Shown here: positions 10,600 to 23,030 of the stretch, in pieces
How the letters are laid out: each line of letters starts with the position of its first letter
Position numbering within the stretch: the stretch's first letter is position 1
Origin: Varroa destructor
Lineage: Eukaryota; Arthropoda; Arachnida; Mesostigmata; Varroidae
Reading direction: 5' to 3'
DNA length: 64,000 bases
Assembly (NCBI RefSeq): GCF_002443255.2
Contig: NW_019211456.1
Coordinates: 41,183,435 to 41,247,434 of the forward strand
Notes under the pieces: model-generated
Database searches by the model: none
What the model saw: only the letters and a program-made list of their open reading frames with translations
Told to the model about the DNA's origin: nothing
Position numbers and translations under genes: made by a program

Positions 10600-13590
10600 C
10601 TCCCCTAGATCAGCTCACATCATTTCGACATTTGTATCTTCTTTAGAGTTAGATCTCGTGCAAAAAAGTTTATATGCGAAGTCGCACGACGCTTCCATTT
10701 CGACCAGGGATGGCCTGCTTCGCGATTCAAGATGATCTTAATATTTTGTTTGTTGATTTTCTGTGTTCCTACTAGTATAAACTCCAGCCTTCTCACCTTA
10801 TCAAACCATCTATGTATATAGTATGTATGTATATATATATACGCATCTGTCAATGACGGGCAAAGTAACATGCAACGAAATTCATCAAACAAACGCTCTT
10901 ACAGCCTTTTCACTTACGTAAAAGTCTGCTTCTTTTTTGAAACATCTCTCCCGGATTGATATTTCATTGAATATTGATATATCAATTAGAAATTTTAGTT
11001 CTTACACTGCTAACATTTACTATTGCTTTTAGATAAAGGTTCAAGCGTATACAATATTATTTGTAGCAAAAAAGTTCGGGAGGAGCGTTAAGTATTCCCT
11101 TGTAGAGATTTGTTTTTTTTTTTTTTATTTATATTTACATATGCAAATGATTATCGACAATTTACATATTAGCGACGCGTTAAGCAGCTAGCGCACTGTT
11201 ATTGATGTCTTCCAATTATAGTAAAGATATCATAATAAGCGCGGTCAAGTATCAAATCAGTCACAAATTTTCTAAAACTGATCCTACAAGATAGAGCAAC
11301 ATTTCTTTTAATAGATTTCAACAAATAAGCAAACCGTACGCGAGCTTCGACAGAGGGGACAAATACATCTGTATAAGTGCCGTAGCGGTAGTAATTACAA
11401 TGACTTTGTTTAAGTTATTCGTGATAATATAAACAAAGTTGAATCATGGCCTAAATGTACACCTGCATGTTCACACGCATGGAAGTTTTACATAAAAATA
11501 AGAAAAACACCTATCTATACAAAGGACGTATCGTCGACCAGCTTTGCATGGCGCCTCACCGCGTGTCTTTGCAATAACATCTGGATTGACTTTTGTTTCG
11601 ATGATAATAACAACATACCCTGCGATTGTTATTTTGTAACACACACACACACACACACACACACCTATCACTGACGCTTCGTAAACAGTTACAACTTACG
11701 ACTGGTGAGTCATAGTTCGTATTGTATAAATTAGATGTAGAAGCGCAGAGTCGATGGTCGTTCCTTTCTTACTTCTTTCTCGGCTTTTTGATTAAGTTTA
11801 AATGCAGATGAAGCTATTTCGAGGCCAGTAACATGACTCGCAGTCGTTGTACAAATAGTAACTTCATACAGTTATTCATTGCATATTGTTGTCTGCCTAA
11901 ATTCTAGATTTCCTTCTTGTCATAAAGAACTGTGGCCAGCAACGTATAGGTTCGCAGGTAGCCATTCGGCCATCGTTATTTTTTCCTGATTGGCATTGAC
12001 ATTTCTATTTTTCACTCAGGTTCTTTAAAGGGATTTGAAACGACCGGTCCATAGTATCTGGATGCAAAAATCTGTAACTAGCACGGGCGTATTCAACTTG
12101 CATACATTTAAGCTGTTAGAGGTCTTCCTGCCCGCAAACGCCTGTGTTCCTCGTTGCCGGCTAATTTACCAACGTCATCCGTCAGATAGCTGGCCCAATG
12201 CGCTGGTGTAGCATACATTTTCGAGAACGTCGATAGTCCTCAACACACGACAGCAACGACACGTGCTGATCCAAGTAAACAACGGTACCAAATGCAACCC
12301 CTATGCACAACCCATATTCGTAACTGCCCTCTATATGTACTCGATATGGTGTATCTCAACAAGTATATATCAATTTTGCGGGGACGTAGCGTGTTTGCAT
12401 TTTATGCAACGATATGACTAATATACTCTCTGTTCGTGTCCAGAGTATGCCATGTCGAAAACATCTGTCCGATAAAAGACCAGGATTAAAGTCTGTATCG
12501 CAACATTTTTCTTGTAATTGGGACAAGGGGGTCTTGCGTTTGTGAGCTACCTGTCACTCTTATTGTGGCGGGCGTATATACGCACGACGAGCACAACGCA
12601 CAAATCAACCCTGATTCTACTCTGAAGTCGACTGATCCACAAGATTATTCCTAATTCCCCTAATTAACCCTTAGTTCCAAACAGGAAGTAATCCCGTATC
12701 TACTTAAGCTACTAATTAAAGTTGACTAGTTTACTTCCTACTATCTCTTCCAGTGCAGATCTGACCAGAATGCTAAAAAAAAACTTTGGAACTTATCTCA
12801 TCGGCAACTTGCACTCGGCCATAATGCGGCCAAGACTAGCGGTGCATGTCCGTGTGCAAAACTTACTCGCACACAGTAGTAATATAGCGTGGCTTCAAAT
12901 CGATATTCCCTGCTCTCTTTAACTAAGGGCGTTATAATTGTGTCTTCTAGGCAGAAATTTCGTAGACCTTCGATGTCCTAGACCGACGGACTCGTTAGCT
13001 CTTGGCTAGTGGTGCGTCACTGATTGACTGACGGTTCTCTTGATACAACTACTATTCCTACGGACGCGTTTGCTAATACTGTGGTGTTTGGGTTTTTCTA
13101 TTACTACAAGGCTATACAAGACTTGCAGGCGTCAACTGTGTTTGCGTGCCTACCCACGGCGACAGTTGGCACTGGCGCCGGCGTGAACGAGTCAAATGGT
13201 AGCAGTCGTTGGGTGCAACGACGGTGGCGCTGAGCGCAGTGTCAGCAACAAGTAAAAAAGAAGCAAGACATGTTCCTGCGCACTATTCAATAACTTCTTT
13301 TCCGCCTGCTCTTCCAGGTAGGTTGCAACAGGATACTCGCAAATGTACAGTCTACTACTGACAAGCGGACAAACGGCGGCCAGGCAATCAGGGAACCGAC
13401 CAACCGGCCGTCCAAGCAGATAACTAGACATCCAAGGAGAATGGCTTTCCTAGTCAACTGTTACGTTTCGTTCGGCACGTAGTATGCATGATAAGGTTTT
13501 TGAGAGAACGTTTCACCGGTGACGTCCTCAAGGGTAGCCTACCCGGCCGATGCCACGCCATGTCACCTAACAATCGTACCTCGTAAATGT
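10600..13590. other. No supported gene; AT-rich, short microsatellites
   Basis: Contains poly-T at about 11,108-11,126 and a (CA)13 run at 11,639-11,664. Frames are short and lack splice support. No RNA gene or transposon seen. Confidence 0.5.
11639..11664. repeat. (AC)13 microsatellite
   Basis: Uninterrupted AC dinucleotide run. Confidence 0.97.
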
Positions 13591-13596
13591 ACTTAC

Positions 13597-13640
13597 CTCC
13601 CGCAGGCATCAGCAATTACCGCGCTTGGTCCGTGGTTGTT
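13597..13640 (-). CDS. Candidate 44-base internal exon (minus strand)
   Basis: The minus strand has the donor GGAG|GTAAGTAC (complement of 13,591-13,600) and an acceptor ending gtctag (complement of 13,641 onward). The 44 bases between them read NNHGPSAVIADACG plus two bases, and the in-frame stop upstream falls within the acceptor itself. The same place reads on the + strand as a good acceptor (tacctcccgcag|gcatc), so the strand is not settled. Confidence 0.25.
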
Positions 13641-14169
13641 CTAGACTAGCTTACCCACCCACCCGCTGCGAAACACTTTAGATCCTCCCAATTTTTTTTA
13701 TCATCAAGCTCCGGCTATACATGGCTTATTTCGTTTAGCTGAATAGCGCACTATCATTAATCTCTTAAAAATAGGTATTCTTTTTTGTGTTCACATGCTG
13801 CTAATATACAGGGTAGTTAAAAATGTCTTACTTTTGATCGTGTTTTTAACATGTAGGTACGATGTTTCATGTAACATTCGAAACCAGTGTGCGCTAATGT
13901 TGCTCAACTAGCGACAACGACTAAACGCAAACGACAGATATTACTTCTAATGCACTGGCTTCTTTCTAGCTTGTTTAGAATACATGTTTTCCTGCTTAGT
14001 TGTGACCATACAGCACCTGGATGCTTGCTTAAAGTCAGTCGACAACGACATCGACGCACGTTCCGTCTGACAGTGTTTATTCGAGGTGACGATAAAAACT
14101 CATCGCAGACTGAGCCGGCTTTAAAGCCTCACTTCGCTGTATAAACTATCACCGAATAAGAACGAAAGA

Positions 14170-15220
14170 GTTACAGATATAGACGGACAAATTTAGAACG
14201 CCATGTTACTCGACCCCGTTTTGGTCCATCAGCAACAGCAACACTAGTAGCCGACGTTGTGTGCCTGCTACTGCGATATCGTCTCCTTGAACGGTCAGCT
14301 TTCCACTGCGGCCGCAGCGGCTGCAAGCAATGAAACAGTATAAACGTTTTGCTTCCGTATCGCACGCCCTAGAAACGACGGCCACTAGACGCTTTCACGG
14401 ACGCCGTTGACAACTGAGCAGCACCGCTTGTTGGTTGTCGCCGCCAACCCCACCGCCGTCGTTATAATCGCGTGTTTTTGTTGCCAGTTGTTGATGGTTT
14501 CGAGAGACGCACACAACCACAAATAAATAAAAATAAGGTAAACAAACGGATACACACACAGACAAAACCACGCGCGACATCGTTGGATTGATGAGATCAC
14601 TCGTTTGCGATCATTGTGAGGTTTAACCCATAAATCAGTCAGTGCGTAATCCATTTATCCTTCGAATTAAGCTATCTAGCCAACTAAAAGTACCGAAAGA
14701 ACCTTCCTAATTCTAACTGTTGCCATTCTAAGGGATATATTGCCTTTATCGAGTGCTGATTATTGAGTAGCGCGTTTCCTTATCTTATCTATTTGACCAA
14801 TTGTAAATTTATTATCTGTTGAATATGATTTCTCGTTCAATGCCCCCTGTAGGTATATATATTGCACACTGCTTTACCAATAGATACTAGCTGTTAGTAC
14901 TATAACTGCCACTACTATACAAAGACAACGTTTGCGGCGGCGGCGGCTGCTGCAGAAATAGCAGTAAGACTACTGCAGTCGACAGACGCTGGCCAGACCC
15001 TGGGTAGGCGGAGCGGCGACGGGGGGCGTCGGGCTCGGCCAACGGAACGGTGCAAGCAAAAGACGTTACGATCGTAGTCGTCGCTCTTAAAAGCTATTCG
15101 ACCACTACATCTTGCCAAACTCCTAGCGTTCAACTCTGTTGCAGTGGCAGTTGTTCTTGTCCGAATGCCAGCAGACCGTAGATCGTCGAACGTTGAGCGT
15201 GGAGCAAGACGAGGCCGATT
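14170..15220. other. GC- and triplet-rich island, coding potential mainly on minus strand
   Basis: This kilobase is richer in GC and CpG than its surroundings. It holds minus-strand frames at 14,171-14,365, 14,385-14,654 and 14,915-15,133 that contain poly-Ala and Arg-rich stretches. On the + strand a GTGAGT donor-like site occurs at 15,219, just before a (GT)-rich run. No family is recognised. It could be 5' exons or leader of a gene on either strand, or a CpG-rich regulatory region. Confidence 0.25.
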
Positions 15221-15599
15221 GTGAGTGTGTGCGTGTGCGTGCGCGTGGGAGAAAGAAGGGAGTCAAGTGTGACCAAAATATTGGCTCCCGACAGAGCCAT
15301 GTCTAGATCTATATCTAGATTAGGTAGTTTGGTCGCCTATCTACTTGTCCAGTAATAAAATACCGTGGCATAGGGTAACTGGTGTAGGGTTTACGTGTAA
15401 CAGGCTCGTACAGTGTCAATCGGCAATGCCACAGCGTCCTGCACGGAGCCAATCTCTATGGATTGTCCTGTTTAGTTTTATGTTTAAATCTGATAGCGTA
15501 ATCCATATATCTGCTGTTGTTGTGAGGTGGCTGTGGACCTACTGGTCATTCAGCGCCACCCCTGTTTGTTCGCGTTTGCAATGAATAGGCGTAACTTAC

Positions 15600-15836
15600 C
15601 CTAGCGTACCAGCCAGGCTGTGCCTGTTGGCCTACCATAACGTCGTTTGTCAGCCTATCGATAATGCTGGTCACTTCTTCTGCAACGATTGCATATGCTT
15701 TAGCAGAGGTCGTTGCGCTACGTAAGCTGCTCTCTGATAAACCGATGCCGATCGACGACCTCGTGACGGCTAATAATTGCCCGCTATTACGGTGGATGCT
15801 GGCCAACTCTACGACTCTAGCTATTTTAGGTGATGA
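15600..15836 (-). CDS. Candidate 237-base internal exon (minus strand), one of the best
   Basis: On the minus strand the frame is open for 79 codons from an acceptor-like ..gcttgtatgag| (complement of 15,837 onward) to the donor GCTAGG|GTAAGT (complement of 15,594-15,605). It reads SSPKIARVVELASIHRNSGQ, continues through SLRSATTSAKAYAIVAEEV, and ends DVMVGQQAQPGWYAR. It is rich in Ala, Ser, Val and Thr and poor in Cys and His, much more protein-like than the opposite strand. A mostly helical fold is suggested by eye. I considered talin- and vinculin-like helical proteins but saw no diagnostic motif. Length is an exact multiple of three. Confidence 0.4.
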
Positions 15837-16135
15837 CTCATACAAGCAAAAACACCAGATTGCACAAGAGTATAGGTAGGCATAACGCTAAAAGGACTTT
15901 GGGTCGTACGGGTTGTTAGTGGCTCGAGAAGCATAGACCGCCGGGAGAGACGAGAGGTGGGATTTAAAAACGTTGAGATAGGAATCAAAACAGAAATTAT
16001 TGCATCAGTAAGCAGTAGGCAGTTGTTATTAGATGTGGTTACAGGAAGGACGGTCCGGAAGTTGGCCTGTTTGCTGTTATAATTGCAGTGTATTGAAGAA
16101 AGAGGCTATTCCAACGAAGTTCACAATTTTTGTAC

Positions 16136-17053
16136 TCGATTAAGCTGCTTCTTAATTCGATAGACCCGTTTATGTGTCGGTTGGCCTGTATGAAAGGGTA
16201 CTGAGTAAGAACTTCATATGCATTTGCCTAAACACAAAACCTTAATTCCTGGACAATCTGGTTCGAATCTAAGTACGATCTCGAGCTGTTGTCGTGACGT
16301 GTAATAATAGTCTGAGTCGAATGTTAAATAAAGATAACATTTTTTGCGACTTATTTGACATATTATGATACGGTTAATATGTGTAGAAAATTGGCTACAA
16401 AAAGTCAGTCCGCCTGCCCCATATGATACTTGTTTCTATTTAGGTGGCTTCAATCATCTTGGAAACCGCGAATCACAATGGAGCTAAAGCATATACTAAA
16501 AATTAAGGTATACATAATGTTGACATTTTCAAACGCGTTCACATGAACGGAGTCTGAAAAAGGGCTCCGTTCATGCGCAGAAAATTACGTCCTGTTAATC
16601 GTAATGCGTTTAGCTTGCTACTGTCATCTCTTTATTGCTTATTCATTTTCTCTCTCAGCCAGTGTTATTTACACACCCTCGATCTGAAATCAATCGAAGT
16701 TTACAGTAAACCTTTTACTTGAAACTTCGATTGACTTCGAACTGCCAACAGTCGATGGGACGTCGCGTCCCATCAACCGGCCGCGTCACGGAACGCCATT
16801 TTGTTATCTACGTTAGTCCTGCAGATCCGGTCGTATTAATTCGTCTCATGAAACGAACTATCATCATGCCGAGGGTCGTAAGCTAGCCAATAGTCTTCAG
16901 CCTATTGGCCGGTCATAACTAGTCATGCGCGAATAAACAAGCTGAATGGCTCATCCGTTACTCATACGTTAAACTCATATCACAGCAGAAAAGTCTTCTT
17001 TTGCCAGCCTATGGTCGACTCGAATCGACAGTCGCAAGCGTGCGCGTGCGACT
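16136..17053. repeat. Cluster of eight short perfect or near-perfect hairpins
   Basis: Inverted repeats with loops of 3-12 bases follow one another. At 16,136-16,160: 9 bp with one bulged T. At 16,542-16,575: 11 bp, arm catgaacggag, loop 12. At 16,584-16,605: 6 bp. At 16,690-16,734: 13 bp, arm tcaatcgaagttt, then a 2x2 internal loop and 6 more bp. At 16,754-16,774: 9 bp, arm gatgggacg, loop tcg. At 16,886-16,909: 8 bp, arm gccaatag. At 17,014-17,029: 5 bp. At 17,030-17,053: 7 bp, arm agtcgca. The long ones are well beyond chance for this spacing. What they do is unknown. They are too short for ordinary microRNA precursors, and no flanking target-site duplication is evident. Confidence 0.6.
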
Positions 17054-17059
17054 ATCTGT

Positions 17060-20000
17060 ATCTGTACCGGCGTCCCGAACCAGGAAGTTTCATAGATTTA
17101 CTCAAATCTTTGCATTGTGAGCCATGGCTAACGATCGCAACAGGTTTCTTTTATGCTCCGGATTGAGTTTGGGTGACGCTGCATGAGAACTATCGACCAG
17201 AAACGGGCATGTTGTCTTTCCCCGCGTCGTGAGGCCACTGACATTGCCATTCCTACCGCTACCGCTTCTCGTTTAGTCGCTACTCTTTTCTAGTTGTTAT
17301 CAAGCACGTAATTTTCTGACAAGATCACTTTTAGATAGACTAAATACATTATAGTAGTGTATGTATAGTAAATTGCTACGTTGGTAATTGTTGTTAGCTA
17401 AACTTGGACAGGAATGGCAATTTCCGGAGAACCAAGCGCTGCTTTAAAATCTTTTTCTACCGGATTATTCAGAGAGTTATTTTTAGTTTGACTCGTTATT
17501 AAGAATAATCTCAACCTTGAGAAAGTAATTTCTTCAATATATATATATATACACACACACACACCTATACGGACTGACCGCACTGTCGGAACACAGGCAA
17601 TATTTCTAGTCGATAACCTGTGTCGGTTGGGCTTACAAGCTGCTTGCTTGCGTCAGCTTCTACGCTCGTCTGTTAATATAAAACATAAACCCAAATTAAT
17701 ACCGAGGTTCTACTTGCAAGCATTATGTGCTTCACTGATCATCGAACGTACAACTCCATATACGGCCAGTTATTTTCCTCTCTAACGTTCCCGTTGTCGA
17801 CTTTTTTCGAGAGCTACCCTTTTGGCTTTGCGCTCAAAAACAACGAACAGCCACAACGGCGCTCCGAACAAACGCTTTCGTGTCATCGTGTGACTTGGCT
17901 CCGCAGTTTTTTCTAGTCTACGGAAAGATGAGCTATCTGTACCTGTCCGCTTGTTATCGTATCACCCGCCGTCGTTTCATTCCAGGTCATCATATGCTGT
18001 CATGGAAACCTTCTTCCTGTTGTTGCATTCGTTCGGAGAATGACCAAACAACGATCGTTAGCATAGCCTGGTATTCGATGTTCCAGCTCTATTGTACAAT
18101 GGATGTGTCTTTGGACCGCGATCCAAAAGTGACGCCAGGCAGCTTTCTTAGTTTTTTAAGCTTACACAATCAGACGAACAGTTTCAAAGGTAATTGCCGG
18201 TTTATCAGGTATGAACGGCGACAACAAATTGATAGGTGAGGTGTCCTTAGTAGTTTATCCTTGCAAGGAGAGGTGTGGATAACTGTATAGGATGGTGGTT
18301 ATGCACTCTGGCAAAAACACTTTCGGTAACATAACGATCTAGGTCATATTTGAAGAGCCCTTTAAATTCCTTGTTTGAAGTTATACAAATTGAAAGAGAT
18401 CTTGCTGCTCGTTGTACGTATATATGCACGGAAACGGGCTAACAGCTCCCTATATTGAGCATTAAGCTCTTTTGTTCTAGCTGGGAGAGTCACCGTCGAT
18501 ACGAGTTGGCCGAATGTATAAAAAGCTAGAAGATTAACGAAAATTTAGTTCGCTTTGATCTTGAAGGAGCTTTTAATATTGCGGTACACAGACAGCGTCA
18601 AAATTTACGTGCCATAGCTCGTCTGGTTCAATACGATTAGCGTTATAGTAAGGCCACTTACTCCTAACGTTTGATAATTATCGTTAATGATCTTCACAGA
18701 CGGTAACGCTAAGCCAACCCTTTTATAAGGAAAGCTTCTAGACCTAACGCTAGTTCTGAAAAGGGCAAGTTTCCCCATGGGTTCACTGAAAATATCATGA
18801 GAAACAAGTACATACTTCGGCATACTTTTCTCAGACTTGGAAGACGGTAGTTAAAATACAATAGAGCAAACACTCGGCGAGTCCCAAATAGACCCAGCGA
18901 ATTACATTACTTCCAAGCGGTGTTCGTCTCAGATCCGCTCACGTCCGGCGTGCTGCCCTTCCAAGATGAAAAGCTCTCATGCACATGCGTTATTTATTTT
19001 TTATCGTTATTAAAATAAAATTTACATCCTTCTTTGTTGGGCAGTCTCCTTAAAAATCATCTTCCCGATGCGACGGTTGTCAAGATCAGCATTTCAATCT
19101 CTTTCAGGAACCCCTTCCAGCTTAAATAGAATTTAGACGAGGATATAATACTGAAGAGTATTTATTATTCACTAGCTATTAGCAGACATTAATATCTCCC
19201 AATACATATTATTTACTGTGTGTAATGTCAAATGTACAATTCTAAAAAAAAAAAAAAGTATAGATACTTTCTTTTTTCCATCTTCTCCCCCCTACGGTTC
19301 TCGCTATGTCTTATTTGCCTTTTTTCTAGCATTGCTTATTACCAAATTACATTGATGAGCCGAAAAAAAAAAAGCAGACGATCATTGATAGACCACTGCC
19401 AGGTAGGCCGGCAGCTATGCAGAGGCATAACGAAAACGTTGATCGAACCCCGCTTCCCGCTATAGAGTCATCTTTGTTTTCGAATCAAATAGCTCATATA
19501 TATAGTGCGCTGCGTGTGGGACGCCGACTCTAGCCTGGTGCAGCGGTGACTGGACTGACCAAACGTCGCAGGGCAAACGCCATTAGCACGCCGGATTAGA
19601 TCGAAGTGCTAAAATACAATTACCTTCTGCTATGCGGTGCGTGTAGGTTCGTTTGCTACTGCTGGTGCTTCCACCAGTTGCTACCACGGCAAATTTCGAT
19701 AGCAAGAAATAGCGGTGGCAGCAAAGATAACAATCGTCCGCCAATTGCCCTCTGCATTTTTCATTGGCAAGATAAACTCGTAATAGCGAGCCACACGCAA
19801 CTACAAAGGGAATTTATGCAGATCGAGCCACAGGCTCGCATATGGTACAGCTTCAACACAAACACATGCTGTCATGGACATTTACATACGACGACTTTAA
19901 AGCAATACAGACAGATGTACATAAACATAATAATTGTTTTGCTACGGTCGCGCCAGTGACCAAACGGTGGTCGTCGTCATCATCAACAACGTGATCTATG

Positions 20001-20170
20001 TAGATGAGAGAAGCATTTGATGGATCGTACGTGCTGCTGAAGAGGTCACCGCCGACGGCCGAATCGTTCCGAGGCGAGCGGCAACCGCTGCCGTTGTCGA
20101 AGATAGAGCGTTAAGTAGGTGCAGTTGTCGATTCGAATGCTGCTGCTGCTGCTGCTGAGGACCGCTATTT
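17060..20170. other. No supported gene; one compound microsatellite
   Basis: Contains (AT)n(AC)n at about 17,537-17,564 and poly-A runs near 19,244-19,256 and 19,363-19,372. Frames at 17,725-18,239 (+) and 19,606-19,959 (+) are open by length only and lack splice support. Confidence 0.45.
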
Positions 20171-20176
20171 ACTTAC

Positions 20177-20454
20177 GCACGACGTCGAGTAGGGCCGGCC
20201 ACCGCTGCTGAGGGTTCAAAGCTGACATCATGGCGCATGATCTTTACGGCAACAGCAGCTGCATAGTGAGGAGTGTTCGCTGCTGTTGTGGCAGCTATAA
20301 TGATCATGGCGACTACAGCTGTCCGGCTATCGAGTAGGTGGCGGCTGCGGCGGCGACGACGTGTGCGTCGGACAGTGATTTGACTGGACTGGCCATGTAC
20401 TATGGCTGTTGTTACTGCACTTCCGTGGCTACTACTACTACTACTACTGCAGTT
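20177..20454 (-). CDS. Candidate exon with poly-Ser start, Arg-rich patch and GTAAGT donor
   Basis: A minus-strand frame is open from an in-frame TGA (complement of 20,455-20,457) to TAA at 20,173-20,175, and GTAAGT (complement of 20,171-20,176) cuts it just before that stop. It begins with six serines from (AGT)n, then HGSAVTTAIVHGQSSQ, a basic patch VRRTRRRRRSRH, then MIIIAATTAANTPHYAAAVA and HDVSFEPSAAVAGPTRRR. The only ATG start leaves 44 residues, so it would be overlooked by length filters. The composition is convincing but triplet repeats contribute. The basic patch could be a nuclear or nucleic-acid-binding segment. Family unknown. Confidence 0.38.
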
Positions 20455-20499
20455 TCAGTTCAGAATTAGGAGAAACAAATTGCCGATTGCGACTTCCAC

Positions 20500-22800
20500 C
20501 AACGGCAGTTGTCAACTGTAGAGACGACTCGATGGTGATAGCAACGGCGGTGAGTATCGTCGACTGAAGTGGAAGTCATGGAACCGTTGTAGCCCGCCCA
20601 GAGCAATAGTGAGCTGTGTTGAAGTGGTGGAGGCTTCATATGCCACTACACTATCTATAACAATAATAATGGTCATAACAACAAATGGCCATATCATTTA
20701 ATGGAAAAAACAAGCTTTTTGTTCACAGTCAGTTCAAGCCTGTAGAACGGTTTAGGAAGCAGAACTAGCAGCATCACCGATGACGTATGTTTCTGCCGAA
20801 ACAACGATAGCTGCTTCCGCTGTTTTCATTGTTTTTGTTTACGAGTGACGCGGAAACTAGAATAGTTCTCTGAATGGCGCCAATAGCTGCTGGTGCACAA
20901 AATGCGTCCACCTTGCACCGAACGGAGCAGAAAAATGGCAGAGAAAACCATTGTAGATGTGCGGCCAAAGTTCTGCAAAGAGCACTACTGTGCTTGTTTT
21001 GTTCATCAAGTGTAAGTAAGCTTAATTAATGAAAGAAAATTACATCAACCGTTTATATTACAGATAGAAGCGTTATATATCGTTCGCTGCTGGTAATTTC
21101 GTTGGCATAAATTTTTACGGCGACAGCCTCGAGTGCTGTCGGATTATGTCCAGTTTATTTGTCCAAGCTCGATTGTTCTTCGCATCGTTCGTGGCTGCGT
21201 ATCAATTAAAGACGCTTTTTTTTTCCGTGGCTTAACACTTACATACATGGCATCATATCCGGTATTATCCGTTATGTCCCTGTGTCCGAGGGATACACGT
21301 GCTCGATCGTTCTAGGCTAAACGTATCTTCACCAAATGATTAACGTTAGCGGACTGAAGACCGTACTGTCGTTACCGGAGTCTATGACTAGCATTTGCAC
21401 GTTTACCATCTTCACGTAAGGTAGAAATAAATCGATCGCATACAAGAGTGTCGTCTTTATCTCTGCGGCGACTGCCCCGATCGGCTCCATCGTGCGAACA
21501 AAAGTTTCAAGCAATTCGTCACTTTTAACTAATTGCTGCAAACATATGAACGCTGTTACGCTTTAGCCACTGCAGCTAGATAGGTAAACTGTAGTCGGGA
21601 TGGTCACCGGTCATTATCGCTAGCGCCTAAATGGTACGTCTCCGTGCGGCCTGGATACAGGCGAAATCGGGAAAGGCCAGTTTGTCTGGCTGTATGCTGC
21701 ATGGATGTGTACATGAATCTATCAACTGTCGCATCTATAGTACTAATATGCGATGGAACCTTTTTCTGCTAGAAGTTGAAAGTCATTTTTAATGTCCACA
21801 AAATACTGGAAATACGCGCGAAAGCTGCCAGTTGCGGAGCCGGATGTAGTCGCCAGTAGCCGTCATGAGAAGCTTCTTGGCGTGGAGTAGTGCTTCACTG
21901 GTGACTTCAGCTGGTGAAGACCACAAAGTAGAGCCTCCATTGGACCTAACATGTTGCAAGTGCGCGTTTCGTAGTTGTCTAGCAACTTCGATCACGTCAA
22001 CGATCGAATCGTACGCGTATGTATGAGTAGGCGCAGACAAGATACGACCATTATATATAAAGACCAATGTAGTCTGATGTGGAACGGGCAACAACTGTTA
22101 ACAATTAATGGCAGCCACAATCGTTGTTGCCGTCCCCTCATTGTTTTTGAGGCAGTTGTCATCGATGTAATACAATAGGATAGTTGTTGTGGAATCCAGA
22201 TAGGCGGCGCTGTCGGCAACCCTGCACTCTCTCAAAATAGCCCATCGCCATTTTGCTCAAGCTAGTACAATATTTGCGCCCTAAACAAGCGCAGTAATAC
22301 CAGCATTTGTAACGACATAAACATCAAAAGCATCAGCCGCTGCTGATGCTACTACCGCTATCGATCGTTGAGCTAGCCATCTTGTAGCATATTATAATAA
22401 TACATCCCTGCGTGGCTCAGAGCAGTAGGAGTGATGGCCGTTCGTTACCTAGCTGACTGATCGGCCGGCATAATGTTTTTTTAATATGTCAGCTACTTAT
22501 CGTAATACCGACTAGTACATCATGCAGCACCGTTGCTATTGCCGCTGCTGACCATCGCGATCAGCGTGAACATCCGTCCATCAACGATCGATTCATCTAT
22601 AGAGCACCAGCAACTCGTAACGCTTTGTCTATTACATGTAGCTGTACGCATTTTTTAATAGCGAGAGAAAAAACCATCAACTGCAAATTGGATCCGATTA
22701 TCCGACTGTAGCAACGGAAATAACCCGACGTTCAATAATTAAAGTAAAGGAGTGCCAGATAAAGCTGGCCATGGAAAACAGCGCAGCTGGAAAGAGACTC
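20500..22800. other. No supported gene; scattered CAG/GCT-type triplets
   Basis: Frames at 20,512-20,697, 20,774-20,968, 21,329-21,541 and 21,789-22,219 overlap on both strands with no good splice pair. No known element recognised. Confidence 0.4.
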
Positions 22801-23030
22801 ACCACCGTTGTACGCTACCTCCGACTGTGTGTCGAGGCACTAGACTCACGTATTACGTCATACAATAAATTCGTCCAATTGAGAGACGTACGTCTGCCTA
22901 ACAGTAATTTATCATCTGACTTTCGGTTTACTCGAAATCGGGCGCCAAGCGCGTCATCAGTGAAGTTTGCCCTGCCAGTCGTTTCTTGTCTGGGACCATA
23001 GCTGCGGCTGGCGCTGTACTGGAAGAGAAA

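Noticed and set aside
13809..13840. acagggtagttaaaaatgtc resembles the ACAGGGTGTTCAAAAA-type ends of some DNA transposons
   Set aside because: No matching inverted end, no target-site duplication and no transposase frame found nearby.
16255..16285. ggttcgaatct resembles a tRNA B box
   Set aside because: The flanking bases do not form a T stem, and no acceptor stem or A box is in place. Likewise gttcgaatccgg at 63,723-63,734 and its mirror at 38,574-38,585.
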